Shown here: one piece after another, positions 26,449-39,673 of the stretch
How positions within the stretch are numbered: the stretch's first letter is position 1
How the letters are laid out: each line of letters opens with the position of its first letter
NCBI GenBank assembly: GCA_009823395.1
Contig: CM020502.1
Location: forward strand, 28,566,944-28,630,943
DNA from: Thamnaconus septentrionalis
Taxonomy: Eukaryota; Chordata; Actinopteri; Tetraodontiformes; Monacanthidae
Direction of reading: 5' to 3'
Length of the DNA stretch: 64,000 nt
Translations under genes and position numbers: made by a program
The notes under the pieces: model-generated
Seen by the model: the letters and a program-made list of their open reading frames with translations, nothing else
Databases searched by the model: none
Told to the model about the DNA's origin: nothing

Positions 26449-27201
26449 CTTAAATGCTCTAAAGGAGTAGGAAGAAGTGCTTGACTTTTCCAGTCCTACC
26501 CCCAAATGGTTAGGTTCACCAAGACATTTAACAATCGAAAGCCAAAGGGGCAGAGTCAACCTTTCAGGTCTTCCATTTATAGGGTACCAACATATTCAAC
26601 CCACTTGGTCCAGCATTTAATAAAAGTGCCTTTCTGAAGTCACAGGGAGAAGGTCATCTTTTCCAGAAGGTATATGTCATTTACCCCGTGACCCTGAATT
26701 GGAATAAGCGGGTATAGAAGATGAATGAATGAATGAATATATGTCATTTACTATACTTATCCACTTCAGTGTTGTAGGTGGATCGGGGTGCAGCCAATGT
26801 CTTATATTTAATGCCTTTTATTTTGTTTGTTTTTTTCAGCACAGACAAATTATTAATCAACTTTAAGTACAGTAAGTATAAAAAAAAAAGACATGGGACA
26901 AATAGGTCAAGGGGGGGAACCTTATTTCGTTTAGCCAAAGAAGGAAGTGACGTCACCGAGTGATTCGTTATTTTGTATCGTGACTTGAAAATGTGAAATA
27001 CATATGGTAAAAGATAAGTGAAGGCGCTCATGCTGCTTAATTCCGATCTGGTTTCTGGATTCCGAAACAGGTGCCGGTCTTTTATTTTGAAATGCCGTGA
27101 GACGGAAGTGTTCGGAGCCGCTTCCGGCGACTCGCCGGCAGTAGGAGCTGCTGCAACGGGTGACAGTCAGTCAGTCAGTCAGTCGGCAGCCGAGCGTCAC
27201 G
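25942..27201. promoter_or_regulatory. Divergent promoter region dennd6b / lta4h with repeats
   Basis: GC-rich at both ends (dennd6b side 25942-26050; lta4h side 27085-27200, ending in a TCAG repeat inside the lta4h 5' UTR). The AT-rich middle holds poly-T tracts, a (CAA)16 run at 26399-26449, and at 26690-26745 a piece reading CCGTGACCCTGAATTGGAAT then GAATGAATG, the 3' tail of the same SINE type found at 45199. No gene seen. Confidence 0.55.
26399..26449. repeat. (CAA)16 microsatellite
   Basis: Perfect CAA run in the dennd6b-lta4h intergenic spacer; the leucine-rich frame opposite is an artefact. Confidence 0.95.
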
Positions 27202-28335
27202 ATGTCGGACCCGTGTTCCTTCAGCGCCCCCAGCAGGTGCGTCACCAAACACCTCAACCTGTCGCTGCGTCTCGACTTCGACCGGCACGTGATCCGGGGC
27301 CGCGTGGAGCTGACGGTGGAGGCTCTCGAGGACCGCTTCTCCTCCCTGGTGAGTGTCTGCTGCTGCTAGCCCGCAGCTAGCCGCTCCATCACCCGGCGAC
27401 CTGCCGTCACTTCCGGCGAGCTCGTGCCGTCCGTCCGTCAGTGAGTCTGTCCTCGCGCTGGGGTCCGGTCCCGTTCCGCTCCCATTAGATTGAACTTTAA
27501 CCTCAGTAGCCTGGCCGTGAGCAATTCAGGGACGCCTCAGAGATCCAGTTATTTGCGATTAAACGGTGAATCTTAAGGGCAGGTGTTCTCACTGTTCACC
27601 TGAGGACAAGTGTCTAAGGCCTTGAGACTTTGGACGGTGACAGCTCAGTTGTGCCAGGTATCACAGGTGAGGCTGAGCTCCTTGTTTATCTGCAGACTTT
27701 GGACACCAGGGACCTGAAGATCATCTCGGTGAAGGCCAACGGACAGGCGTCCGTCTTCACCACGGGCCCCAAACACAGCTTCAAGGGGACACCGCTGGAC
27801 ATCACGCTGCCCTTTGACCTTTCCAGGTGACTCCCCACACGTCCCCCCTCTTCCGTCCCTATCAAAACGTCTGCTCTGAGACAGCAGCTGAGCTCACCTG
27901 TCTGTGCTGGGGCCAATCAGGGGGCAGCATGTGATTGTGGAAGTGACCTATGAGACGTCGCCGTCGGCCACGGCGCTGCAGTGGCTCACGCCGGAGCAGA
28001 CAGCGGGCAAGAAGCAGCCGTACCTGTTCAGCCAATGCCAGGTAAGTGACCTCTAATGATCTCCTGTGACCCCAGGTAACCTCTGGTGCGACCAAGCTTC
28101 CACCGTTTCACACTTGAGTTTTATCACACGTTTGAAATCAAACCGTTGTCCTCTTTCCTCTCTCTGCCTGTGTAACAACAGGACGTGTCCTCAGAGGTCA
28201 CTTCCTGTTGTGTCACCGGGACGTGGCGGCCGATTGGCCATAATAATGGTGTCTTGTCCTGCAGGCTCATCACTGCAGGAGTATGATCCCCTGCCAGGAC
28301 AGCCCGTCGATCAAACACACCTACTATGCACAGGT

Positions 28336-28400
<65 letters not shown>

Positions 28401-28982
28401 TGATGTCACCGTCTCAGGTGAGACCCTATTGTGTCTCTTAAAGGGGCAGATAATACAAGCTTATTCTTCTTTCTGCTCCCTTTCATTCAGGAGTTGGATT
28501 GAATGTTGGTGTTTGTGTTGAATTGTTTTAAATCAACGAATGAAATAACATCTCAAATAAAAATAAATGAAATAGGTGTCGGTTCCTAAAGACCTGGTGG
28601 CGGTGATGAGTGCAGTGAGGGACGGACAGGACGTTGACCCACAGGACAGCAGCCGAGTCGTCTACCGATTCCGACAGTCGGTCAGTTGTTTTTCTGCTGG
28701 TGCTTCTGCTTCCTCTTCTTCTGCTTCTTCTTATTCTTTTTCTTCTTCTTCTTCTTTTTTTTCTTCTACCCGCTCCAACAGTCAGTTCTTTTTTTTCTCC
28801 TTCTTCTACTTCTTCTTTTTCTTGCTCCAACAGTCGGTCAGTTCTTCTTTTCCTTCTGCTTCTTCTCCTTCTTCATCTCCTCCTCCTCCTCCTCTGACAT
28901 CTCCACTCTCCACCAGGTGCCGATGCCGTCCTACCTCATCGCCATCGTGGTCGGCGCTCTGGAGAGCAGGTATCTGTCTCAC

Positions 28983-29075
<93 letters not shown>

Positions 29076-29394
29076 ATAGTCACGCTGGGCTCTGATTGGT
29101 CGACAGGGAGATCGGCCCTCGCTCCAGGGTCTGGTCAGAGAAAGAGTTTGTGGACAAAGCGGCGTTCGAGTTCTCAGAGGTTAGCTCCCTCCACCCCCTC
29201 TCACGACCTCAGCCTGTATGCTATCACCTCTGTGACCTCTGACCTCTGCACAGACGGAGGCCATGCTGAAGACGGCTGAGGACCTGGCAGGTCCATACGT
29301 CTGGGGCCAGTACGACATCCTGGTCCTTCCTCCATCCTTCCCCTACGGAGGGATGGAGAACCCCTGTCTGACCTTTGCCACGCCCACCCTGCTG

Positions 29395-29442
<48 letters not shown>

Positions 29443-31466
29443 CTGGTTTTGCATGATGGGATGTTGACCGCTCTTCTTGTCTCCACAGGCTGGAGATAAA
29501 TCCCTGTCCAACGTGAGTGCGACTCTGATGTTCCTCAAGGTTTCTCCAGGTCTCTTGACCTTCCTGGTTTGTGATGTTTGGCTGCGTGTTTCCAGGTGAT
29601 CGCTCACGAGATCTCCCACAGCTGGACCGGCAACCTGGTGACCAACAAGACATGGGAACACTTCTGGTGAGGTGACGGAACTCTGTGATTGTTCCTCCGC
29701 AGTCAGTCGGCAAGAACTTCCTGTCATTCCATCCAGGCTGAACGAGGGTCACACGGTCTACCTGGAGAGGATGATCGGCAGGTGTTTGGAGAGTGAGCAG
29801 TTCCGCCAGTTCAAAGCAATGGGAGGCTGGAAGGACCTGCAGGACTCGGTGAGAACCTGGAGCTGGAGCTGGAACCTCGAGGAGCCTCAAGTGTCTTCGA
29901 AGAACATTGAAGAATGTCGAGGTTCCTCCTTCCTTGATGTTCTTCAGTGTTCCTCGAGATTCCTGGAGCTCTGCTAACCTGTCCGTGTGTTCCCTCAGGT
30001 GAAGACCTTCGGAGCCGATAACCCTCTGACCAATCTGGTGCCCAGCCTGGAGGAGGTCGACCCCGACGACGCCTTCTCCTCCGTCCCTTACGAGAAGGGC
30101 TTCGCTCTGCTCTACCACCTGGAGGAGCTTCTAGGAGGACCAGGTGACCTTAGGCCCCCTCACACTTGGCTGCCGCCAGTCGAACCCCTGGACCAGCTCC
30201 TCACTTGACTCTTTCTCTCTCTGCTCCTCTCGCCAGAGGTCTTCATGGGCTTTGTTAAGTCCTACATCCAGCTGTTTGCCTACGGCAGTGTCACCAGCGA
30301 GCAGTGGAAGCAGCACCTGTTCACCTACTTCAAGGACAAGGTGAGAAGATCCTTCTGTCCCCTGTATTGCTTAGGTCCCTGCAGGGTGAGGAGCTCACCT
30401 AACCTGTGCTGCTGTCTAGGTGGACGTGCTGAACAAGGTGGACTGGAACGCCTGGATGTTCACTCCTGGGATGCCGCCAGTCAAACCTCAGTCAGTGGCG
30501 GCGCCCCCTTCTGGTCGTCTCTCAACGTGCTGCACGCCACTCGGTGACAGTGTTTTATTTTTTTTTTAGGTACGACACGACGCTGGCCGACGCCTGCATT
30601 GCCTTGGCCCAGCGCTGGATCAAGGTTTGGCCCCGCCCACTCAACCTCACTTCCTGTTTGTCCTCTTGTTGCTGCTCAGAAGTTGTTGTTTCTCCTGCAG
30701 GCTGGAAAGTCGGACCTGGACTCCTTCAAGAAGTCGGACGTGAAGGTGCTGTCGTCTCACCAGCTCATCGAGTTCCTGTCGCTGCTACTGCAGGAGGTAA
30801 ACCAACCAACCAGCCAGTTGACTGGTCACTGGTCTCTAACTGGTCCATTTGACTGGTGACTGACTATAACTGGTCCAGTTGACTGGTCTGTAACTGGTCT
30901 CTGTGTTGTGTGTCAGAGGTCAAAGGTCAGGGGTCAGCCTGTCACTAACACACTCACTGTCTCTGCAGGACCCTCTCCCTCTGACTCACGTCCAGAAGAT
31001 GCAGCAGGTCTACGACCTCAACGCTAGCATGAACGCCGAGATCCGCTTCAGGTGAGGGCCCCGCCCCCTGGCTCTGCCCCCCTTCCTCCAAAGGGCTCGC
31101 CACTGATAGGCTGTTGTCCCGACAGGTGGCTGCGGCTGTGTGTGCGCTCCAAGTGGGAGGAGGCTGTCCCACTGGCTCTGAAGATGGCCACCGAGCAAGG
31201 CAGGATGAAGTTCACCAGGCCGCTATTCAGGTGCTGAGCTCCGCCCACCTCACCTGGAGGACTACCATCCCTCCCCCTCCTCCTCCTCCTCTGGTTGGGC
31301 TTCAAACCCTCTCCTCTCTATCCTCAGGGAGGTTTTCCTCTTCGACAAGTACCGTGGCGAGGCTCTGTCGGTGTTCCAGGCGCAGCGGGGGGCGATGCAT
31401 CCCGTCACCTCGGGGCTGGTGGCCAAGGACCTGCAGGTGGATGTCAGCAACGCCAGCAGCCTGTAG
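27202..31466 (+). CDS. lta4h: Leukotriene A4 hydrolase / aminopeptidase
   Basis: M1-family zinc enzyme that hydrolyses leukotriene A4 to B4 and has aminopeptidase activity; cytosolic. Nineteen exons: 27202-27348, 27696-27826, 27921-28041, 28265-28333, 28576-28680, 28917-28969, 29107-29179, 29254-29394, 29489-29512, 29596-29666, 29737-29848, 29999-30143, 30237-30340, 30420-30490, 30570-30624, 30701-30796, 30969-31051, 31126-31230, 31328-31466. They join to 614 residues (family about 611). Seen: substrate motif [12 protein letters not shown], zinc site HEISHSW with the distal Glu in [32 protein letters not shown] (catalytic Tyr region), and the helical C-terminal domain [18 protein letters not shown]. 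It ends ASSL rather than KVD. The CA/TG tracts after exons 4, 6 and 8 begin within 3-16 bp of the donors. Confidence 0.97.
28341..28398. repeat. (CA)n at the lta4h intron 4 donor
   Basis: About 29 CA units starting 8 bp after exon 4 ends. Confidence 0.95.
28690..28916 (+). repeat. Pyrimidine-rich tandem repeat in lta4h intron 5 with donor copies
   Basis: TTC/TTT-rich tract over almost the whole intron. The exon-end/donor sequence CAGTCGGTCAGTT (28675-28687) is repeated exactly at 28831-28843 and partly near 28780. Confidence 0.85.
28985..29074. repeat. (TG)45 in lta4h intron 6
   Basis: Uninterrupted TG run of about 90 bp, starting 16 bp after exon 6; nearly fills the intron. Confidence 0.97.
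29397..29440. repeat. (AC)22 at the lta4h intron 8 donor
   Basis: The donor itself (GTACAC) merges with the repeat: exon 8 ends at 29394 and the AC run starts at 29397. Confidence 0.95.
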
Positions 31467-32163
31467 ACCAGGCCACGCCCACTTACTCTCACTCACCTGT
31501 TACCTCATTCTGCAGTTTGTGTGCAAATTTTGAGAAATAAAACAAGTGTGTGTGTGTGGAGACAAATTGCTGGAGTGTGACTTGCCTGTGACACCACAAC
31601 CGTAACGAATAGGAAACAGGAAGCAAGCGCAAGTTATGAAACAGGAAGTTAGAAAACCAGAGAGTTTGGAAACACGTCAGACGTTTTGGTCATTTCGTTT
31701 TATTTGTGTTCAACAAACTACAGAAGAATAAGTAAGGAACACAAACAGCGAATGAAATAAGAATGTTGTAGTTATTTGCTGTTGGAAATGGCGCCATCTG
31801 GAGGCCTTTTGCACACTGCATGAATTATTCATCCATTCAGCTTTGCTCACATGTGGCAGGTGCCTCATATGTATGTTGCCAGAAAGTAAAATATTCAAAT
31901 TTGAGCGTAAGAGTTTGACACAGTTAGCATGAAGCTAAAAGCCAACAGCACAGGTGAGCAGCAGGAAGGCAGCTTGTGTTTACAGTCATAATGCAGGTTT
32001 GTGTGAAAACAGAAAGTAAGGCTGGAAAATGAATCGGCAGGAAAACAGTCAAAACATCGCGATGAATGAAAAAACAATGGAACATCAAGAACCACCAGAG
32101 TGCTTCTCCTGGACCGCCACACCTGTGAACTCGGAGGAGGTTCTGGTCACATGAGGTGTTGCT
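31467..32163. other. Convergent 3' UTRs of lta4h and the MICAL gene
   Basis: AATAAA at 31536-31541 is the lta4h poly(A) signal, 70 bp below its stop. On the minus strand TTTATT near 31698 gives an AATAAA for the MICAL transcript, implying a UTR of about 460 bases. No other gene seen. Confidence 0.6.
31536..31541 (+). terminator. lta4h: lta4h poly(A) signal
   Basis: AATAAA followed by a TG-rich stretch (GTGTGTGTGTGG), the usual downstream element. Confidence 0.8.
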
Positions 32164-35100
32164 TCAGGACCAAGTCAGTCCCAGTTCTTTGGTCACCAGG
32201 AGCTCCAGGTCCTGCTGGTCCTGCAGTCCCTCTTCCAGGAGAGACACCAGAGAGTCTCGTTGCTCCACCACCTCCAGCATCTCCTGCAGGATAAACCGCT
32301 CCTCCAGCAGCTGCCACTCCTCCTTCAGATGGTCTTCAGCAGCAGGAAGACACTGTTCAGTCACTTTTCAAACATTCATCTCTGAGCGTGGATGACAGAA
32401 TTAAAGTGGTTACCGTCCACTGCCATCTTCTCCCGGAGCTCCTGCTGCAGCCGACTCTGCCGGTCCTCCAGCTCCAGCTGCCGGGCCCTGAACACAGCAC
32501 ACACCTGAGCTCTGGCTGCTCCCTGCACACCTGCAGCTGCTGCACTCGACCCTACAACACTCACATGATCAAGAGCTCCGACTCCAGTCGAACCAGAGAG
32601 TTCCTCTGCTGGACCAGGTGGAACCAGTGCTGCATCAGAGGCTCCTCCGCTTGTGGTCGGCCTGCAGTGGTCACCAGAAGGTCACTGCAGCTTTAAAGTG
32701 GCACCAGGTTCCTCACCCTCAGGAACCTCCACCAGGAGGACCTGACCACCATGCATGACCTCCCCAGGAGGTTCCTGAGGGTGAGGAACAACCTGGGGGA
32801 GGTTCCTCACTCTCAGCAACTTCTGATACTTTGGGACCACAAGGTCACCAGAAGGTCAGTGCAGCTGAAGGTCACCACACCAGTCTGTGGTGGTGGTGGA
32901 TTACTGTACCTGGCGGGTGAAGGGGTGAAGTGGTGAGTGTGAGACCCTCTTCTCCTCTCAGGACCTTCTCCACCATCACTCCTCTCTCCTCCAGCTGCCT
33001 CTGCTTCTCCTCCAGCTGCTGCAGAAGTCGTTGGACCGCCTGAGGGACACAGAGACATCAGCAGGTCAGAGCCTGGTGAGATCTGGTTAGGATGTTGGAC
33101 TACAGTGGATGATGTAGACCTCCAGACGTGCGTCTCCCCTGGATCCGTCTTTGGTCCTTAGGTCAACTCACCTGAGCTTTATGAAGCCTCTTCAGCTGCT
33201 CTTGTCTGGCTGTTCTCCTCGCAGCTCTTTGGACCCGCCTTGTGATTTTAGCATCCAAGTCCTCCTGATACTCCTGGTGGTCCTCCTGGTGGTCCTCCTG
33301 CTCCCTCTGAAAGAGGGTCTCAGTCATGCTCAGACTGGAAGCTTCTCTGGGTCCAACTAGGATGCCCACCACCTCGGTGGGACACGAGGACTGTCCATCA
33401 GAGCCCCGACGGAGAACCCTGATCTTCTGTGAAGGTTTCTGACAGGAGCATCGACAGCAGACGTGACCTTCAGCAGTGAGCTTCAGCAATGGGACAAGGA
33501 CGTGGGGACGAGTCGTACCTGGACTCTGTAGGCTTGTTTGAAGGCCAAAGCATGAGGGACGTAGGTGAGCTAAAAAAGACGGATAGTGACGACATTTCTG
33601 TGATTCTTCACGTCTGAATCCAGACCAACAGAACACGACTGTGCAGCCGAAAAGCAGCTTTGAAGATCTACACGCACACAACTGACACAACACACACAAC
33701 ACACACAGAAGACTGGTTCCTGAAAGCAGCACAGCTGGTACCTCCTGCCCGGGCTTGTGCTGCTCCTTCACTGTGACCTTCTCTGCAACTGACACAAGGT
33801 CACACGGCTCCGAGTACAACTACAGACCACAGAAGAAGAAAGAAGACAGTCATATGGTACGTTCTAGGTATTCGTCTGGCCCCTGTGTTCACAGGGTCTG
33901 AAGTTCTAGTGAACTTCCTGTCCTGATTGTGATTTCCTGTGGAAGTGTTAGCACTGTGGCAGGCTAATCTCTGGCTCTGAGTCTTACGTTGTTGGGTGGG
34001 GTCCCAGAGTTGGGGTCATGCTCCTCCCCTGGACTTCCTGTCATACCTACAGAGACAGGAAGTGGACTGGTTACATCATCACAGGACTCCAGAGACTGAA
34101 CACTCTTTATGACATCATCACCTGCTGCGCTCCCGTGATTGGCTCTGCCTTGCGTCTTTTTCTTTATCTCCCTCCAGGTCCCAGGAAGCACCGCCTTCAA
34201 AAGGCCTCTGGCTCCGCCCACTTCCAGCTCCACCGTCCCGCCCAGATTCTTTAGCTGTGAGAGGAGGTCGCCAGCCCCTCCCTGGAGGGGTGGGCCAAGG
34301 AGATATGGCCTAAAACTGTGGCTGTCTGTTTGTCCCCGCCTCCTCCTCCACACCTCCTCTGACTTTACCCCGCCCACTTCTGGCTCCGCCCCTTCTGCCA
34401 GCAGGAGCTGCGTCCTTTGCGGAACTTCTGGGCTGATGTCGTCAAACGCGATGCAGCTGTTTGGTTGCCAGGAGGCGGGTCTCTGTGTGGGACCAGGTGA
34501 AAGCTGTGTGGTCGGCTTAAAGTCATGGGCAGAACCAGAGGCGGTGACAAAAGAGGCAGTGGAGTTTGTGGTGACAGGGGGCGGAGTTACAGGGGTGGAG
34601 TCTGATCCCAGGGCTGAGTCACTTCCAGCTGCTGAGGAGACTGGAGGAAACTCCGTCCCTGAAGAGGAGGAGGGGACAAAATAAATGAATGAGCCAATCA
34701 GAGATTGATCAGTGAGTTGAGAGAAAAGATCGGACTCTGCCCCTTCAACAAGCATCAGGCCTTGGGCGCTGTACTGCTGCTGACCAGCAGGAAAAGTTTG
34801 ATTTGCACCAACTTGCACAGGAGCAAGAGTTGTGCACTTTGTCGGGTAACCCCATCCACAAAAACAGTCTACTTGGAGGTGGTTTTTCAAAACCTTTCTT
34901 AGCCACAGCACATTTTTCACGTTGAAAAAAATCCAAAAAACATACCATGAATATATTCCAAAATAGTATAAAACACAGCATGACAGCATTACTCACTGTG
35001 GCTGTCTCCATCCCCCATCTGCTCCTCCTCCTGCTCCTCCTCCTGCTGCTCCTCCTCCCAATACTCCTCCTCCTCTTCTTCCTTTGAACTGAAAATGCAA

Positions 35101-38100
35101 ACGGACCTTTATTTCTACACAAGAGCCAAAACACACTAATTTTTGGACAAACTGAAAATCTTGAAGAATGTGTGACAGATGTTGAGTGTTGTAAAAAATG
35201 ACTCACCCGGCCGCTTCCTCGTCCTCCAGGCTGAAGTTGAAGCGGTTCAGCGTCTCCTCGGGTACCTCCTCCGGCTCCTGCTGCAGCTGCGCCCCCTGCA
35301 GGGAGCCGCTGTTTTCCAGCTCGATGCGCTCCAGCATCACAGACAGAGCTGCAGGCACACCAGCGCCAGCAAGCACACACACACACAGAAACACGCACAC
35401 TCTAAAGCTACATTGATTGCCAGTTTGAGGAGCGCGCTCACTGTACACACAGGTGGGACTAACAGGTGACCTGCACTTACCTGAGGAGCGGCGTCGCTCG
35501 GCCGAGACCAGCGAGTCAGCAGACGACCCTGCAGCCAGCGACGTCTGCGGCCAAACCAAACGTACCAATCAAAATCCAGCATCAGCTGGGGGCAACATGG
35601 AGACAAAGTGCCCTCTACCTGCGCACTAAGCCTTTCCTCACCATGGAGGTTCGATGCGAAGAGGCTCCGTCAGACGTTGCCGTCCTCTCTGTGGGCTGAG
35701 GCTCGCAGGGATCCGGGCAGTAAAACCTCCCTTGGGACAGCAGAACCAATACCAGGATCAGCACCAGAATTTAGATCAAAGCCAGGACCAGAACCAGAAT
35801 CAAAACCAGGACCAGGAACCGAACTAGGATCGGAACCAGGATCAGGATCAGAACCAGGATTAGGGCCAAGAGCAGAAGCAGTCAAACAGCAGAATCTCCT
35901 CCGTCAGTGGAGCAGCTTCTACACACACAACCTTTATATTAATACCCGAAGCGACGCCCGCATCCACCTTCAAACTATAGCCATGTGATCAGCCATGTGA
36001 TCAGCCCACTGTGATTGGCTGACGGCTTCAACACCCCTTCCTCACTCCCCCTGTCAACAGACAACAGGCACACTTGTAGCTCTGAAGTTCACTGGGTTGT
36101 TGGTGCTGGTGGGGATGAGCATTAACACACACACACACACACATTCACCACATGACAGCATCATGTGGTGTGTGTGTGTGTGTGTTTGTGTACTGTTGTG
36201 ATGAGCGTGAAATTACACTGACCCAGAACCTCAAACCACATTCCACCTGTTTCTGTGCCGCCATTGGCTGCTGTAACAGGTTGCAGGTGTTGGTCCTGGG
36301 CAGAAGTCCCGCCCCTTCACTGTGGCTACGCATTAGCTCGACACCACCAGTGTGAAAAGTGACGTTGAGAGCGTTAGAAAGCCACCAATGTTGATACTAC
36401 TACTGTGAAGTTGAAAGAAAAATCCAGAGATGAGTGCCTAGATGACGGTTGATATACATTTTTGTATTTTGGGGTTTATTTGCTGTCACTTCTGTCATAA
36501 GTAAATGAATGGAAAAATTACAAATAAATAGGGTTAAACAATCATGGTTAAATTCTTTGAAATTAAATAGACTAATTGGTTTATTTAAAATTGCATAAGA
36601 ATCTAACAATGAATATGTACTATAATTTATTTAAATCGTAAAGGAGAAAGGGGAAGTGAAGACCCAAACAATTGTTAAGTTAAGTGTTGACCAATTATCT
36701 TTTAATAAATTTACCATCCAAGTCCTACTTTCGGAAAATATTTTGACTCTCATGAATAACAGTTTACATTCAATGTTTAGACATGTATTTAACGCAATGA
36801 TCTTTTTTGTTTGTCTAATGGGATGTTCTGTTTACTTGAAGGTTTTCAACCTGTTCACTCAACAAATTTAAGTGGGTTTAATCAAACTGCGGCCTCTGTG
36901 ATCATCCAGGCCAAGTTGTGTTTAGGCAGGCACCGGAGCAATCTGCATGAAATAACTCAACAACTCCTGCTACTGATGGTGGTACTGCTACCAGCACAGG
37001 CACTATTACTGCTTGTGGTATTAGCGAGGGTAGTGCTTCCGGCAGCTCAGCCAGAATGGATACTACCAGGTGTACTACAGATACCAAAGAAAACCTATGT
37101 GTGTCTATGTGTGCTGCTACATGTGTAACACGTGTACTTTTAAGTACTGGCTGTACTTGTAGTACTGGCTGTGCCTGGAGTACTGGCTGTACTTGGGGTA
37201 TTAGTAGTACTTGGAGTACCCATTGTACTTGGAGCAATGTACTAGTACTAGTGGTGCTGGTACTGCTAGTGCTACTTTGTGACCTCTGTGTGTGGACATC
37301 AGAGAAGTTTTGGACATCCTGCAACCTGTCAGGTTGACTGATTGTTTCCATGGGTTCAGTGACTGGCTGCTGATTGGCTGCCGACAGGCCGCTGACAGGC
37401 TGCTGATTGGCTGCAGACTGGTGTTTTTGGACCAGGACCTTCTCCTGCTGCACACAAAGCTGCTCTCTGTCTGAGCGTGTGCAGCCTAGATGTCACGAGC
37501 TGCAGCCGCCTGCGGTGTAGCTCAGAGCAACAACGGCTGTGACGGTCACGAGGGGGCAGGCATGAGCGCCACCTGCTGCCGGGTGAGCTGCAGAACAGCA
37601 GGAGTTGATCTTCTGCGTCCTGGAAGGTGAACCTTAAGCCTTGTCACACAATGGCCAGAGTTGGTCTGACCCACCTGAAGTCACTTCCTGTTTCAGCACC
37701 TCCCACTTCCTGTCAGTGTAAGGCAGGTGAGGTGACTCACCGCTGGGAGGGTGGAAGCTGTAGGCTGCCGCCCGAAGCAGGTTCCTGCACTGGGAGCAGC
37801 GGAAGCAGCTGCGATGGAAGAAGAAACCTTCTGCGCTCAGGCGCTCCATCAGGTAGACCCGCCGCTGACAGAAGACACACAGGTGACTCACCACTGAGGC
37901 CTGAGGACACACACACACACACAATTAATCAAAATGCAAGCAACTACTCCACGGTGACTCTCGGCCTCACTGAGGAGCCTCGGTTACCCAGCATGCACTG
38001 CTGCGTCTACCTGCTCCACCTGCTCCACCTTCTCCTCACTGTGCTGACACCTGATCTTCTCCCTGAAGCGGAAGCTCAGCTGCTCCTGCTGGAGGGTTCG

Positions 38101-39636
38101 TTTTCTCTGGAGGTCAAGATGCAGCAGCAGTTTCAGCACACACACCAACACACAAAGGCACACACAGACACACACAACACACACACAACACACACAGTTT
38201 ACCGGTTTCCATGTTGCTGTAGCCTGTGAAGGCGCTGGGAGCTCCTCCTGCTGGAGGACACAGTAACAGAGCTGGTCACATGGTGCAAAATCATCATCAT
38301 CATCATCATCATCATGTGACTTCACAGTGAGGGCACCTGATCCGGCTCAGCAGAACTCCTGCAGGTCGTCGAGGTCTCAGCCAACCTCGCTTGCAGTTGA
38401 TTGGCTATCAGACGAACCCTGGAGTGGTTAGCCCCGCCCCTGCCCAGGCTGGGCACGTCGTACACCTGGCTCAGGTCACATGACAGGAAGCAGAACACAG
38501 GATGAGGCCGACGGGTAAGGGCGACAGGTGAGGGCGACAGGTGCGACAGGTGAGGCTGCAGAGCTTCTGACCTCCTGCTGCTCGCCATCCGCTGCACTCG
38601 ACCGTCTCCGCCTCTCTCCAGTGCAGTTCTGCTTCTGACCAGATGGGTGCAAGTTCAAACACTCAAACACAACATTAAGGGAAGAAGAAGGAAAAAAGAA
38701 GAAGAAGAAGAAACCTCAGGGTTCCTCCTCCTGCTGGGGCTGAGTCCCAGTCTGCTGAGCAGGAACGCCGGCGTAATGAGGGCCAATCGGAGGTCAGAAG
38801 AGCCTCTCAGGGAACCTGAACAGGAAGTGATGATATCACCGGCAGCCAATTTAGCTCAGCACTCTCCACTTCAGTCCCTTCACTGGGTTCCCTCGTCTCA
38901 CCAGCAGGAGGCGCTGTGTCCTTGAGCAGCTGGTAGAACTGGCTGAGGAACATGACCATGGCCAGAGGGTCGGGGTCGGCCGAGGTCATCTCTTGCGCCG
39001 TCATCAGCGGCCAGATGCCAAACTCTCCTGCTGCGTCCAGGGCGAGCTGGGTGTTCAGCTCCTCCTCCGATTGGTCCAAGGATTCAAAGTCACTGAGGAC
39101 GGAGAGGAGGCGGCGGACTCATTAGCTGCATTTCCATGACCCCTAAAATTGTGCAAAACCTAAATATGGCAATAAAAAGCTGGTCATGGAAACACCTATA
39201 TTTGGAAAAAACTCTCAAATATGGCTAAATGAATGATAGCAGAAAGTTCCCGGCTGAAACAGGAAGTCTCACATCAGGTCGGGTCGTTGTCGGTGGATCA
39301 GCGCACACAGAGCCAGACCGCTCCTCCAGGAAGTAGTCAGGTCCCGGACTGTCACGCCGCTGTAACTGTCAGTCTGCTGCTGACACCAGGACAGCAGCTG
39401 ATTGGACGGAGGGGCAGAGCCTGTCCAAGGAGGGACAACGGACCAATCACCACACAATGGGACAATCACAGGAACCAATCAGAGCCAAGAAAAGAGATGC
39501 CACCTTCACTGAGGAACCTCGCGGCAGGCAGCTGGATGATGTCACCGATGTCACTGCTAAGCCCGGCCCCTTCTCCTGTGTCCACCAGGTGTCTCACCTG
39601 CAGGTGACATGATGCTGTACAAACAATGCATGTCTG

Positions 39637-39673
<37 letters not shown>

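Noticed and set aside
36902..37453. 183-codon minus-strand open frame (Gln/Thr/Ser-rich) as a mical3 coding exon
   Set aside because: The second half of the LIM domain (GRFYCPDPC) lies at 35730-35642 and joins exon 18 in phase, so this frame is inside the intron; its openness follows from a TACTGG-type minisatellite.
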